From positions 32,218 to 96,217 of the IMG/VR virus record IMGVR_UViG_3300048833_000111: a stretch of DNA of 64,000 bases. One strand, 5' to 3'. This DNA comes from a virus. The notes beneath the pieces are model-generated. The model saw nothing but the letters and a program-made list of their open reading frames with translations, did no database searches and was not told where the DNA came from. Of this stretch, positions 17,093 through 24,993 are shown one piece after another (the first letter of the stretch is position 1; every line of letters begins with the position of its first letter). The position numbers and the translations under genes were made by a program.

Positions 17093-17123
17093 AAAAAGGA
17101 GGAGGAAAGCCTCCTCCTTTTTT
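17093..17123 (+). terminator. Strong Rho-independent terminator inside the virion operon
   Basis: A 13-bp stem including GGAGGAGG/CCTCCTCC (17093-17105 with 17110-17122) with a 4-nt loop, ending in six Ts. It separates the highly expressed capsid/neck genes from the host-recognition cassette and should step down transcription. Confidence 0.9.
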
Positions 17124-17152
17124 ATAATAAATAACTTTAATACTTATATAAT

Positions 17153-17818
17153 ATGGTTGCCGTAAACTATTTTTACTCTTTTGTTGAAACATCTATAGGT
17201 GTTTTTAAACTTGAAAACATTTCAGCTAATTTAAATCTAGATTATATATTAACTAGTGATAATGGTTGTGGTAGTTCTACTTTAGTACAAAAAGGACAAT
17301 TAACTTCTAAAACTGTTATAGTTACTAATTCTGTAAATAATGAAGTAACTTTTTCAAATTTACCTGATGGCATATATTATTTAAGAGTTAAACATGTAGG
17401 ACAATCTTATTATCCTACTATTCAAATAAATAATTTTGCAAATTTAGAATTATCTATATTGCAAGATGTAAAGGGGGTATTTGGAAACTGTACAGATTGT
17501 AGTGACCCAGCTAATCTATGTTGTCTATTAAATAAGATGAACTATTATTTTTTCTTAAAAGGAGGTACTAATAATAGTTTGGTTAAAAATGCTAATCAAA
17601 ATCTTTTTGATAGTTATAAATGTTCTATGATAGGTAATATTGATTGTACCTTAAATAATGAATTATTTTATGGAAAATGTAAAACTGATTTAAGATATAT
17701 TATATCTTTTTTCTATTTATGGATGTATAACAGTAGGGTATTAGTTGATAAGATAACAGTATATGACTACACTAGAATATATAAATATATTTCAACAAAA
17801 ATAGTAAACTTACAATAA
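17153..17818 (+). CDS. Tail/adsorption protein with Cys-rich centre
   Basis: 221 residues. The first ~110 are a beta-sandwich-like region. A centre with NCTDCSD ... CC (about 118-130) follows, then a helical, Tyr/Lys-rich C-terminal region (about 130-221) with further cysteines. This is the first gene of the host-recognition cassette, just after the terminator. Virion-attached role inferred from context; family not named. Confidence 0.5.
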   Translation: MVAVNYFYSFVETSIGVFKLENISANLNLDYILTSDNGCGSSTLVQKGQLTSKTVIVTNSVNNEVTFSNLPDGIYYLRVKHVGQSYYPTIQINNFANLELSILQDVKGVFGNCTDCSDPANLCCLLNKMNYYFFLKGGTNNSLVKNANQNLFDSYKCSMIGNIDCTLNNELFYGKCKTDLRYIISFFYLWMYNSRVLVDKITVYDYTRIYKYISTKIVNLQ

Positions 17819-17819
17819 T

Positions 17820-18281
17820 ATGGATTTTTTCTTAAAAAAAGAAATAGAACAACTTAAGTGTACAATAAGAAAGTTACTATGTTGTAATTGTACTTGTGAT
17901 GATGGTGGTTCAACTGGACCTCCAAAGAACACTGTAAAAGTATTTTTAAACAGTAATTTCTGTTGTAATTATGAGGATAGTGTATCTTTAAATATACCCA
18001 ATAATTGCTGTTCTAATCCTACTGTGTATGTTCAATTATTTCAAGATTGCTGTGAAAACACAGCCCCAAGAGTACTATTAAATATGTATAGTAATTGCTG
18101 TACTCCAGATAATGTATCTGTTGAAATAGCTAATCCTTGTTGTGCTAATTTAGTTGTAATCTCAATGCCTAACCCTTGTTGTCAGGTAAATACTGTAGAA
18201 GTAATCTTATCTACAGACTGTTGTCAAGATGATGATAATACAGTTACATTAAACTTATATAGTAACTGTTGTGAAAATTAA
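17820..18281 (+). CDS. Cys-Cys ladder repeat protein
   Basis: 153 residues with 21 cysteines. A short N-terminal helix (1-20), like the anchors of the fibre genes downstream, leads to CCNCTC (21-26) and a Gly/Pro hinge. Then come eight vicinal Cys pairs at 48-49, 63-64, 77-78, 93-94, 107-108, 120-121, 134-135 and 150-151, spaced 13-16 residues. Each pair follows an Asn/Asp/Pro (Phe for the first), and each spacer holds a short hydrophobic strand. This predicts a small beta-solenoid or fibre shaft with cysteine pairs stacked on one edge, by vicinal or inter-chain disulfides or bound metal. It sits between two tail genes, so a receptor-binding or fibre role is likely. No family recognised. Confidence 0.65.
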   Translation: MDFFLKKEIEQLKCTIRKLLCCNCTCDDGGSTGPPKNTVKVFLNSNFCCNYEDSVSLNIPNNCCSNPTVYVQLFQDCCENTAPRVLLNMYSNCCTPDNVSVEIANPCCANLVVISMPNPCCQVNTVEVILSTDCCQDDDNTVTLNLYSNCCEN

Positions 18282-18309
18282 TAAATAAAAAAATAAAAAT
18301 AAAAATAAA

Positions 18310-18831
18310 ATGTGTGTAATAGATTTTAACATTGTAACTACTGGTACAGAACCAGTAGCAGCAGAAGGTAGATACAGAAATTTAGATGTTGTAGATGCTT
18401 TATGGACAACATTTACAGTAAATTTATTAGAACAAGAAACTCCAGATATTGTTATTAATGGTAACTATGAGCTTCAAGTAAGAGTTCAATATCCAGATAC
18501 AACTTGGTCTGATTGGACTGGTTCTTCATTATTTACTATAGGTAATTGTACTCAAACAGGTAACTTATATGCACCTTTAGGGGAATCAGATTGTCAAGAT
18601 ATAGTAGCAGGAGACTTTACTACAGTATTATTTTCAGATAATCCTGATTCAGGTCAAGCTTGTTATAGTGTAGAAATAGGAGATATGTTGTATAAAGATA
18701 GTAGCCTTACTATACCAGCAGATGCTGGAACTTATATAATGTATGGTTCCTTTAATGGATGTTTCCAAGAAAGAAGAGGATTTACTGTAAATGGTTCAGG
18801 ACAAGTTATAGATAATTTCTTCTGTGCTTAA
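18310..18831 (+). CDS. Fibronectin/Ig-like tail protein
   Basis: 173 residues, nearly all beta. The N-terminal domain (about 1-80) has the Y-E-L-x-V-R-V ... W-S-D-W pattern of a fibronectin type III-like domain; the C-terminal half resembles a second, Cys-containing beta domain with YSVEIGDMLYKD. The leader is very A-rich. It probably decorates the tail or head and helps adsorption; no enzymatic motif. Confidence 0.55.
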   Translation: MCVIDFNIVTTGTEPVAAEGRYRNLDVVDALWTTFTVNLLEQETPDIVINGNYELQVRVQYPDTTWSDWTGSSLFTIGNCTQTGNLYAPLGESDCQDIVAGDFTTVLFSDNPDSGQACYSVEIGDMLYKDSSLTIPADAGTYIMYGSFNGCFQERRGFTVNGSGQVIDNFFCA

Positions 18832-18848
18832 TATAAAAAATATATAAT

Positions 18849-19856
18849 ATGTTTCAAAATTTAAAACAGAAAACTAGAAATAGAGAAGATATTTCTAAGT
18901 TACTTGTAAGACTTATGTATAAAGTTGCTCTTTTAGAAAAAGAAGTTTCTGAAGGAGGGGGTGGTGGTGGAATACAATCTGTAGTTGAAGGAGAAAATAT
19001 ATCTATTGATAATTCTGACCCTTTAAATCCAATAATAAATAATACAGCAGGTATAGGACCTCCAAATACTTTTATAGGTAATGCTGGAGCAACTTTAACA
19101 ACAAAGGAATTGTTGGCAAATAGATATGTAGATATTACTGCAAATGATATACATAATTTTCAAATTGATGCTAATAATAACATTTCTTGTTATATAGGTA
19201 AAGAATATACATTTAAGAGAGATGCTTTTAGAAATTCTGCTATACCAGGAATATCTTATTATATAGATATTGATGGAAAAGCTGTAGATACTGTTTATGA
19301 TGGGGCTAATATTTTTAGGCAAATTACTAAACTTCTTGTTATATTGCCTAATTGGAAAAGAATGGAATATAATACTTTTGCCTATAGTAGTATTGAGTTG
19401 ATAAGTATTCCTTCCGCAATACCTATTGGTTATAACCCTGCTGCAAATAGTGAATTTCAAAGTGCTACTTTTCTAAATACAGCAAATATTTATGTTAATA
19501 AAACAAATGAAACAATAAATGCAGGAAATCCAGATGCTGATTTAACTGGAGGAGCAGCTCCTTTTGTAAAATATTCTACAAATAAAGATAAACCTATGCC
19601 AGTAAATTACATAGAAAGTACACAAGGAAGTAATAATATTAATGTTACATTAATAGGTAAAGTCTTTCATTCAAACCCAATAGATTGGTATTTAGTATTT
19701 GTAGATGGTGTTTATAAAGGAAGAACTAATACTACAAGTTTTGATATTACTGGCTTAAATCCCTCCACAAGTTATAAAATAAAATTTTTAACAATTGATA
19801 GTATGGGTAATAATTCAAAATTTAGTAGAGAATTTAATATAACAACAACAGCTTAA
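18849..19856 (+). CDS. Tail fibre protein with C-terminal Fn3 domain
   Basis: 335 residues in three parts. An N-terminal amphipathic helix (about 1-35) and a hexaglycine hinge lead to a short module GIQSVVEGENISIDN (41-55), the same module as in the tailspike gene that follows. A central beta-rich region (about 75-250) lies between. The C-terminal ~75 residues are a fibronectin type III domain (ITGLNPSTSYKIKF). The shared N-terminus suggests both proteins dock at the same virion site while the C-termini vary. No depolymerase motif is visible in this one. Confidence 0.65.
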   Translation: MFQNLKQKTRNREDISKLLVRLMYKVALLEKEVSEGGGGGGIQSVVEGENISIDNSDPLNPIINNTAGIGPPNTFIGNAGATLTTKELLANRYVDITANDIHNFQIDANNNISCYIGKEYTFKRDAFRNSAIPGISYYIDIDGKAVDTVYDGANIFRQITKLLVILPNWKRMEYNTFAYSSIELISIPSAIPIGYNPAANSEFQSATFLNTANIYVNKTNETINAGNPDADLTGGAAPFVKYSTNKDKPMPVNYIESTQGSNNINVTLIGKVFHSNPIDWYLVFVDGVYKGRTNTTSFDITGLNPSTSYKIKFLTIDSMGNNSKFSREFNITTTA

Positions 19857-19858
19857 TT

Positions 19859-22168
19859 ATGAGAAACTTAAGAAGTACAATAAATAAAATATTAAAAGAC
19901 ATTAAATGTCTTAAATGTGCTGTAAAAGAGCTTATAGAAGGTGGAACTGGTGGTGATGGTATTCAGTCTATTCAAGAAGGAACTAATATAACTGTAGATA
20001 ACACAGACCCAAGCAGCCCAATAATAAATGCTATTACACCAACACTTCAACAAGTAACCACAGCGGGAAATACAAGTAATAAAGATATAGAACTCGCCTA
20101 TTCAGCCAACCAAAAAACGTCAATCAAGAGTTATGGAAATATAGACCTTCAATCATCAATCGGAAAAGCTGCATTAAACTCCCAAGGATTAACCATATAT
20201 CAAAATGCGTCATCTACTAATGCATATACTTTTAACTACTCGAAATTTAGTTTTAATACTTCGAGCGGTGCAGTAACGTATCACCTACCCACACAAGCAG
20301 ACTATAATAGTACATCTATTAATAATATTGCTATTGTAGGCAGGAAGCCTGTAAAAACAATAAGTACAGCAACATATAGTTTGGTTTACAATGACAGAAA
20401 TAACATTCTACTCTTCACACATCCCGCTGGTTGTACGATAACTGTATCATCTAGTGACTTGGCTAGTACAAGAACTAATAACCATTATTATGGATTACAG
20501 CTTGGCGGAAAATTAACTTTTACACCACAAGCAGGAATTACATTAACAGGTAGTACTGAAACATTGGGAGTTGGTTGTCGTTTTGAGATAAACTTTATTG
20601 CAAATGAAAATTTTCACATATCAGTAACTCCAACAAAAGAATGGGTTTTAGCTAATTCTAATATATCAGCAAATGATGTTAGAAGCTTTGGAGCAGTTGG
20701 AAATGGTGTTACAGATGATACAGTAGCTATACAAGCTGCTTTAGATTCAGCACATAAAGAAATTATATTTCCAGCAGGATTTACATTTTTAGTAGATGGT
20801 GGAGTAGAAGACAATGTTGGTTTTAGGACTATACATGCAAATGGTAGTACAATTAAATTAAAAGACAATGCTTCTGTTGATAAAGTAATACTTAGAGTAA
20901 ATGCTGATTTTACAACCATACTTGGTGGTACTTGGGATGGTAATAAAACTAATGGTAATGCTACTGGAGATACTTATAGTAATTCAGGTATTTCTTTATA
21001 TGCTGATAATTGTGTAGTAAGGGATGCTTGGTTAAAAGACTCTTCTGATATAGGTATTAAAGGAAATGGTAGTTATAATGAATGTATTAATAATAGAATA
21101 ACAGGAACTACTCACTATGGTATTTTCTTTGATGCAGATGACTCAACTATTTATGTAGGTAACAAAGCTTTATCCAATAAAATAGATATGTCTTCTGCTA
21201 CAGGTGAAGGACAAGGGATATTATTTACTTCTTCTGAATCAACAGGAGGAGACCAACAAGATTGGGAAATTTCTTATAATTATGTAATTGGAGATAATAG
21301 TCCAGGAGTATTAGACCAAGCTATCAACCTTAATTGTAGAGGAACTAATGGAAAAGTTATTGGAAACAATACTAAATATGGTTCTATGGGATGGTCAGAA
21401 GGTGGGGATGGTACTTTAATACAAGGTAATAATTTCCATGATTTAGCAGCTACAGGAATAGGGTATGGTATTGAACCTTCTGGTAAACAAATTATAATAG
21501 GTAACACTATTACAGGGGCTAAGACAGGTATTATTGTATCTGATTACTACTTTGATAAAGGTATTATATCTAATAATGTAATTCAAAGTACAGTAGCAGG
21601 AATTGAAATAGCTCCTTCTGTTGGTAAGTCTGCTAATTATGCAGTAATAATAGGAAATACAATTACATCCTATGACCCAATAGTACTTATTAGAGAAACA
21701 ATAGGAATGGCTATTAAAGGTAATACCTTAATGGGAACAAATAGTGCAAGAAGTGGTATTACTGCTGATAGTATAACACAACCTTGTTATTTAAATGTAG
21801 TAGGTAATACTTTCTATAATTTACATGCTCCTGTTAGATTATACGCTGGTTCAGCATTAGCTTATCAAAATGTATATGTAAGTGATACTACCACAATAGG
21901 AATGAACTTAGATAGAGCAACATCATTCTATTTAGATGGTTCAGCCACATTAGGTGCCAATTGTAAAATAGTAAATCATTCTGAAAGAAATGTAAATGTT
22001 TTAGATGCCCAAAATAACATAGTTGATTATACAGTAGGATGGTATTCAGACCCTAATGGAGATATTGCTGCGGGAGTAGGCTCTACTTACAAAGGAACAA
22101 GTGGAGGTGGTTACTATTTTAAACAGACAGGAACAGGTAATACAGGATGGGTTAAAATAGACCCTTAA
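19859..22168 (+). CDS. Tailspike with pectate-lyase-fold depolymerase
   Basis: 769 residues. N-terminal helix anchor (1-25), Gly hinge and the GIQSIQEGTNITVDN module (34-48) shared with the upstream fibre. Residues about 60-260 are a beta-rich insert whose DNA is unlike the rest of the phage (many CpGs). At about 272-297 DVRSFGAVGNGVTDDTVAIQ opens a right-handed beta-helix of the Pectate_lyase_3 type that continues to about 690 with repeated Gly-Asn turns. Tailspikes of this fold cleave capsule or surface polysaccharide, so this is the likely host-range determinant. The substrate cannot be told. Confidence 0.85.
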   Translation: MRNLRSTINKILKDIKCLKCAVKELIEGGTGGDGIQSIQEGTNITVDNTDPSSPIINAITPTLQQVTTAGNTSNKDIELAYSANQKTSIKSYGNIDLQSSIGKAALNSQGLTIYQNASSTNAYTFNYSKFSFNTSSGAVTYHLPTQADYNSTSINNIAIVGRKPVKTISTATYSLVYNDRNNILLFTHPAGCTITVSSSDLASTRTNNHYYGLQLGGKLTFTPQAGITLTGSTETLGVGCRFEINFIANENFHISVTPTKEWVLANSNISANDVRSFGAVGNGVTDDTVAIQAALDSAHKEIIFPAGFTFLVDGGVEDNVGFRTIHANGSTIKLKDNASVDKVILRVNADFTTILGGTWDGNKTNGNATGDTYSNSGISLYADNCVVRDAWLKDSSDIGIKGNGSYNECINNRITGTTHYGIFFDADDSTIYVGNKALSNKIDMSSATGEGQGILFTSSESTGGDQQDWEISYNYVIGDNSPGVLDQAINLNCRGTNGKVIGNNTKYGSMGWSEGGDGTLIQGNNFHDLAATGIGYGIEPSGKQIIIGNTITGAKTGIIVSDYYFDKGIISNNVIQSTVAGIEIAPSVGKSANYAVIIGNTITSYDPIVLIRETIGMAIKGNTLMGTNSARSGITADSITQPCYLNVVGNTFYNLHAPVRLYAGSALAYQNVYVSDTTTIGMNLDRATSFYLDGSATLGANCKIVNHSERNVNVLDAQNNIVDYTVGWYSDPNGDIAAGVGSTYKGTSGGGYYFKQTGTGNTGWVKIDP
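20040..20640 (+). other. Compositionally foreign segment inside the tailspike gene
   Basis: About a dozen CpG dinucleotides (GCG, ACG, TCG, CCGC, CGG contexts) and C-ending codons cluster here, while the flanking gene parts, like the rest of the window, almost lack CpG. It covers the domain between the shared anchor and the beta-helix, consistent with recent domain acquisition. Confidence 0.6.
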
Positions 22169-22234
22169 TAAATCAAACATAATAATATTCATAAATTATG
22201 TATAAAAGACATTAACCCTCTTAAAATAAGAAAT

Positions 22235-22729
22235 ATGAAAATTTTAAAAGAAATAAATAAAAAGTTTAATATAATATTTCAAAGACTTAGAAATATTGAG
22301 AATACTACAACTGAAGTACCTACACCTAAAATATTAATCTATAGGAAATTTTTAACAGCTGAAGAAGTTAGAAGTGGTTATGTAGAGTTATTTTCAGCTC
22401 CAAATATATCCTCTTATATATTACCTAGAAGTTGTTACTTGAGATTTACTCCTTTTAGTACTCCTTATGATGCTACTGCAATAACTATAGCATACAACAA
22501 CCCCTCTCAAACTACAGCATTCACAGGACCAGATGATATACTTACAGGAGTTGCTAATATAGTTACACCACTTACAAATGTATTTACTGGTGAAATTAGA
22601 TTATCTGGAGGGAGTTCAGCTATTAGGGGAGCTGGACTTGTATATCAACATGATGGAGATGCAGGTATTGATGGAGATGGTAGAGTAGAAATCATAATAG
22701 AATATACTATAGAAAGTTCGCAGTTATAA
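22235..22729 (+). CDS. Small tail/fibre-associated protein
   Basis: 164 residues. A basic N-terminal helix (about 1-25), similar in style to the anchors of the fibre genes, is followed by a beta-rich domain (about 35-164) with repeated Gly-Ser/Thr turns. The sequence ends with IIIEYTIESSQL, typical of a terminal strand. It probably caps or attaches to the tail; family not recognised. Confidence 0.55.
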   Translation: MKILKEINKKFNIIFQRLRNIENTTTEVPTPKILIYRKFLTAEEVRSGYVELFSAPNISSYILPRSCYLRFTPFSTPYDATAITIAYNNPSQTTAFTGPDDILTGVANIVTPLTNVFTGEIRLSGGSSAIRGAGLVYQHDGDAGIDGDGRVEIIIEYTIESSQL

Positions 22730-22733
22730 TAAT

Positions 22734-22847
22734 ATGGAAGTACATCCAGTATATTATATAACAGTAGTTGTATTTATAATTATTGCAACTTTAGTAACAT
22801 TATATAGAATATTGAGAATTATGCCAAAATATATGTGTAGAAAATAA
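22734..22847 (+). CDS. 37-aa single-TM peptide before the holin
   Basis: A 37-residue frame from ATG 22734 to TAA 22847. Residues about 6-25 (YYITVVVFIIIATLVTLYRI) are a transmembrane segment, followed by a basic tail (RILRIMPKYMCRK). Its stop overlaps the holin start (TAATG), so the two are translationally coupled. Such a membrane peptide beside a holin suggests an antiholin, a second holin or a lysis timer; inferred from context. Confidence 0.6.
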   Translation: MEVHPVYYITVVVFIIIATLVTLYRILRIMPKYMCRK

Positions 22848-23218
22848 TGGAACAATTAATAGAACACCTAATACCCTATATTAAAAAATATGGTCCCCTT
22901 ATATTAGGAGGGGTATTAGGTGCTATAATACATAGATTAAGAACACAAATGTCCCTATTACAATTTATAGGGTCTGTAATAATATCTATGTTTGTAGCCC
23001 TTAGTGTAGGTATTGTATGCCAAGATTATTTTGAACTTAAAGATACTATTATATTCGTATTATGCGGAGCTTCAGGAGTATTTAGTAAAGCTATACTTGA
23101 TGAGATTGAAGAGATAATTAAAAGTGCATCAAGTATTGTTAAAGCTAGATATGGAAGGTCAGAGCAAATAGAGATAATACCAGGTACAGAGCCTGAGGGA
23201 AATTCTGAAAAATATTAA
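22847..23218 (+). CDS. Holin
   Basis: 123 residues with three predicted membrane segments (about 13-28, 38-57, 65-85) and a charged C-terminal cytoplasmic helix (about 85-123). Size and topology fit phage holins that pierce the inner membrane at lysis. It is coupled to the upstream 37-residue membrane peptide; the likely endolysin is at 5244 in the same operon. The exact holin family is not certain. Confidence 0.75.
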   Translation: MEQLIEHLIPYIKKYGPLILGGVLGAIIHRLRTQMSLLQFIGSVIISMFVALSVGIVCQDYFELKDTIIFVLCGASGVFSKAILDEIEEIIKSASSIVKARYGRSEQIEIIPGTEPEGNSEKY

Positions 23219-23260
23219 ATTTTCGCTATATATAAATTAGGTTTTTAGGGATTTTTTTTG

Positions 23261-23268
23261 TAATTTTG
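23261..23268 (+). promoter_or_regulatory. Promoter element of the nuclease genes
   Basis: TAATTTTG matches the TAnnTTTG -7 consensus, 23 nt upstream of the exonuclease ATG at 23292. The -33 region is poor. A palindrome overlaps it, which suggests regulated use. Confidence 0.5.
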
Positions 23269-23281
23269 TACTTACAAAATT
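23262..23281. promoter_or_regulatory. Palindromic operator-like site
   Basis: A perfect 9-bp inverted repeat AATTTTGTA/TACAAAATT with a 2-bp centre overlaps the -7 element and the expected start of transcription. This is the geometry of a dimeric repressor site. As RNA it would be a hairpin with too small a loop to be a typical terminator. Confidence 0.5.
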
Positions 23282-23291
23282 ATATAATAAT

Positions 23292-24260
23292 ATGCAAAAT
23301 TTACAAAATTTATTTAGAGAAAATGAGTGGAATCTTATTCAGGACATTTTAACAAATGGAAAAACTGAAAGTTGGTATGAATTATCTACAAGATATAATA
23401 TTAAACCACAAGGCAGTTCAATACAAAGAAGAAAAGCTGCAAATGATATTTACAGAAAATATTTAAGAAAAATTAATAGTACTATTGAAGAATCAATACA
23501 ACCTAAAGTTTTAATATATGATATTGAAACTTCTAAAACAATATTTGAATTGTGGTGGAGTGGTAAACAATTTGTAAATGGTAATAGTTCATTAGAAGAT
23601 TCTAAAATAGTTACTATATCTTATAAGTGGTTAGGCTCAGATGAAGTGGGAGCAGTTAAATGGAGTAAGAAGAAATCTGATAAGAAGCTTATAAAAAAGT
23701 TTCTTAAGGTCTACAATCAAGCTGACATGGTTATAGGAATTAATAATGACAGATTTGATAATAAATATATAAATACAAGAGCAGCAAAGTATGGTCTAGA
23801 TGTAAACTTACATGTTAAGTCTTTAGATGTTCAAAGAGAATGTAGAAGATTATTTAGGTTACCTTCTTATTCTATGAAATATTTAGGAAGATATTTCCAA
23901 TTACCACAGCAAAAAATGAAAGTACATTTGGAAGATATCTGGGAAGATATAGCACATGGTACTCCAAAACAAGCTAAGAAGGCTATGAATCTTCTTATTG
24001 AATATAATGTAGTTGATATTCTTACTACAGAACAATTATATTTAAAATTAAAAAAATATTTAAAACACCCTATACATTTAGGAGTTTTAAAAGGGGAAGG
24101 TAAGATAACTTGCCCAGCTTGTGGAAGTAATAATGTTAAGGCTAAAAAGACAACTTGGACTTCAGCAGGTACAGTACAAATAATAATGGAATGTAAAGAG
24201 GATGGTCATACTTACAAAGTAAGTAATTCCACTTATCTAAAAGAATTTACAAATGGGTAA
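23292..24260 (+). CDS. DEDDy 3'-5' exonuclease with zinc finger
   Basis: 322 residues. An N-terminal helical helix-turn-helix-like segment (about 5-60) precedes a DnaQ/RNase-H-fold exonuclease: Exo I D77-I-E79, Exo II in NNDRFDN (D153), Exo III Y238-N-V-V-D242. A C-terminal zinc finger follows with C274, C277, C301 and H306. It is an unusual nuclease to find between the lysis and tail genes, and it has its own promoter with an operator-like palindrome. It overlaps the next nuclease gene by 8 nt, so the two are likely partners, perhaps in processing DNA or degrading host DNA. Confidence 0.82.
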   Translation: MQNLQNLFRENEWNLIQDILTNGKTESWYELSTRYNIKPQGSSIQRRKAANDIYRKYLRKINSTIEESIQPKVLIYDIETSKTIFELWWSGKQFVNGNSSLEDSKIVTISYKWLGSDEVGAVKWSKKKSDKKLIKKFLKVYNQADMVIGINNDRFDNKYINTRAAKYGLDVNLHVKSLDVQRECRRLFRLPSYSMKYLGRYFQLPQQKMKVHLEDIWEDIAHGTPKQAKKAMNLLIEYNVVDILTTEQLYLKLKKYLKHPIHLGVLKGEGKITCPACGSNNVKAKKTTWTSAGTVQIIMECKEDGHTYKVSNSTYLKEFTNG

Positions 24261-24993
24261 ACAAAGTATAATAGATAGGATGAAACCTTTACAGGAAATT
24301 ACTAATAGAAAACAGCAAATTCTAGACTTCTTTGGGAGTCTAGAATTTAATGCTAAAGAACATAGCTACAGTGTAGCTAATAAAAATATGAAGTCTGTAT
24401 CTTCAGTTATAAAAGATTTTACAGAACCTTTTGATGCTGATAAAGTAGCTGGATTTGTGGCTAGGAAAAGAGGTATTTCAAAAGAAGAAGTTTTACAGGA
24501 ATGGGAAAATAAAAGAATTGCAGCTTGTAGTAAAGGTAATAGGGTACATAGCTTTGGAGAGAATTTTACAGGTGAAACAACTCCTATAGATGGATATGAA
24601 AAAGCAGTATGTGCTTTCTGGGATTCAATTCCAAATCATATACAACCTTTTTTATTTGAACTTCAAATGTTTTCAGAAGAATTGGGAATTGCAGGTACAG
24701 CAGATATTATATTGTATAATACCAATACTGGTAAATTTGTAATAGCAGATTATAAGACTAATATAGATTTATTTAAAAACTATAGGGGTAAAAAAATGTT
24801 ACCACCTTTTGACCATATGTTAGATTGCCCATATAGTAAATATGAATTACAATTATCTTTTTATCAGTATTTATTTGAACAATCAGGTTTTGAGGTTGAA
24901 GATAGAAAAATAGTTTGGTTAAAAAATAATGGTACTTTCAAAGTGTATAGAACACAAAATTGGATACATGAAATTAAAAATGCACTACAATGA
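24253..24993 (+). CDS. PD-(D/E)XK nuclease (RecB/Cas4-like)
   Basis: 246 residues. Motifs run in family order: KGNRVHSFGE (94-103; His99), GTADIIL (148-154; D151), FVIADYKTN (162-170; D166-x-K168, the DxK core) and a Q-rich helix ELQLSFYQYLFE. This is the PD-(D/E)XK fold of RecB-like and Cas4-like nucleases that need a metal ion. Its ATG overlaps the exonuclease stop. No cysteine cluster for an iron-sulfur centre is seen, so it is not a typical Cas4. Likely role: phage DNA recombination or processing. Confidence 0.82.
   Translation: MGKQSIIDRMKPLQEITNRKQQILDFFGSLEFNAKEHSYSVANKNMKSVSSVIKDFTEPFDADKVAGFVARKRGISKEEVLQEWENKRIAACSKGNRVHSFGENFTGETTPIDGYEKAVCAFWDSIPNHIQPFLFELQMFSEELGIAGTADIILYNTNTGKFVIADYKTNIDLFKNYRGKKMLPPFDHMLDCPYSKYELQLSFYQYLFEQSGFEVEDRKIVWLKNNGTFKVYRTQNWIHEIKNALQ

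Noticed and set aside
18949-18972. Run of G near the start of the fibre gene as a frameshift site
   Set aside because: It encodes the hexaglycine hinge and the frame remains open with the conserved module following.
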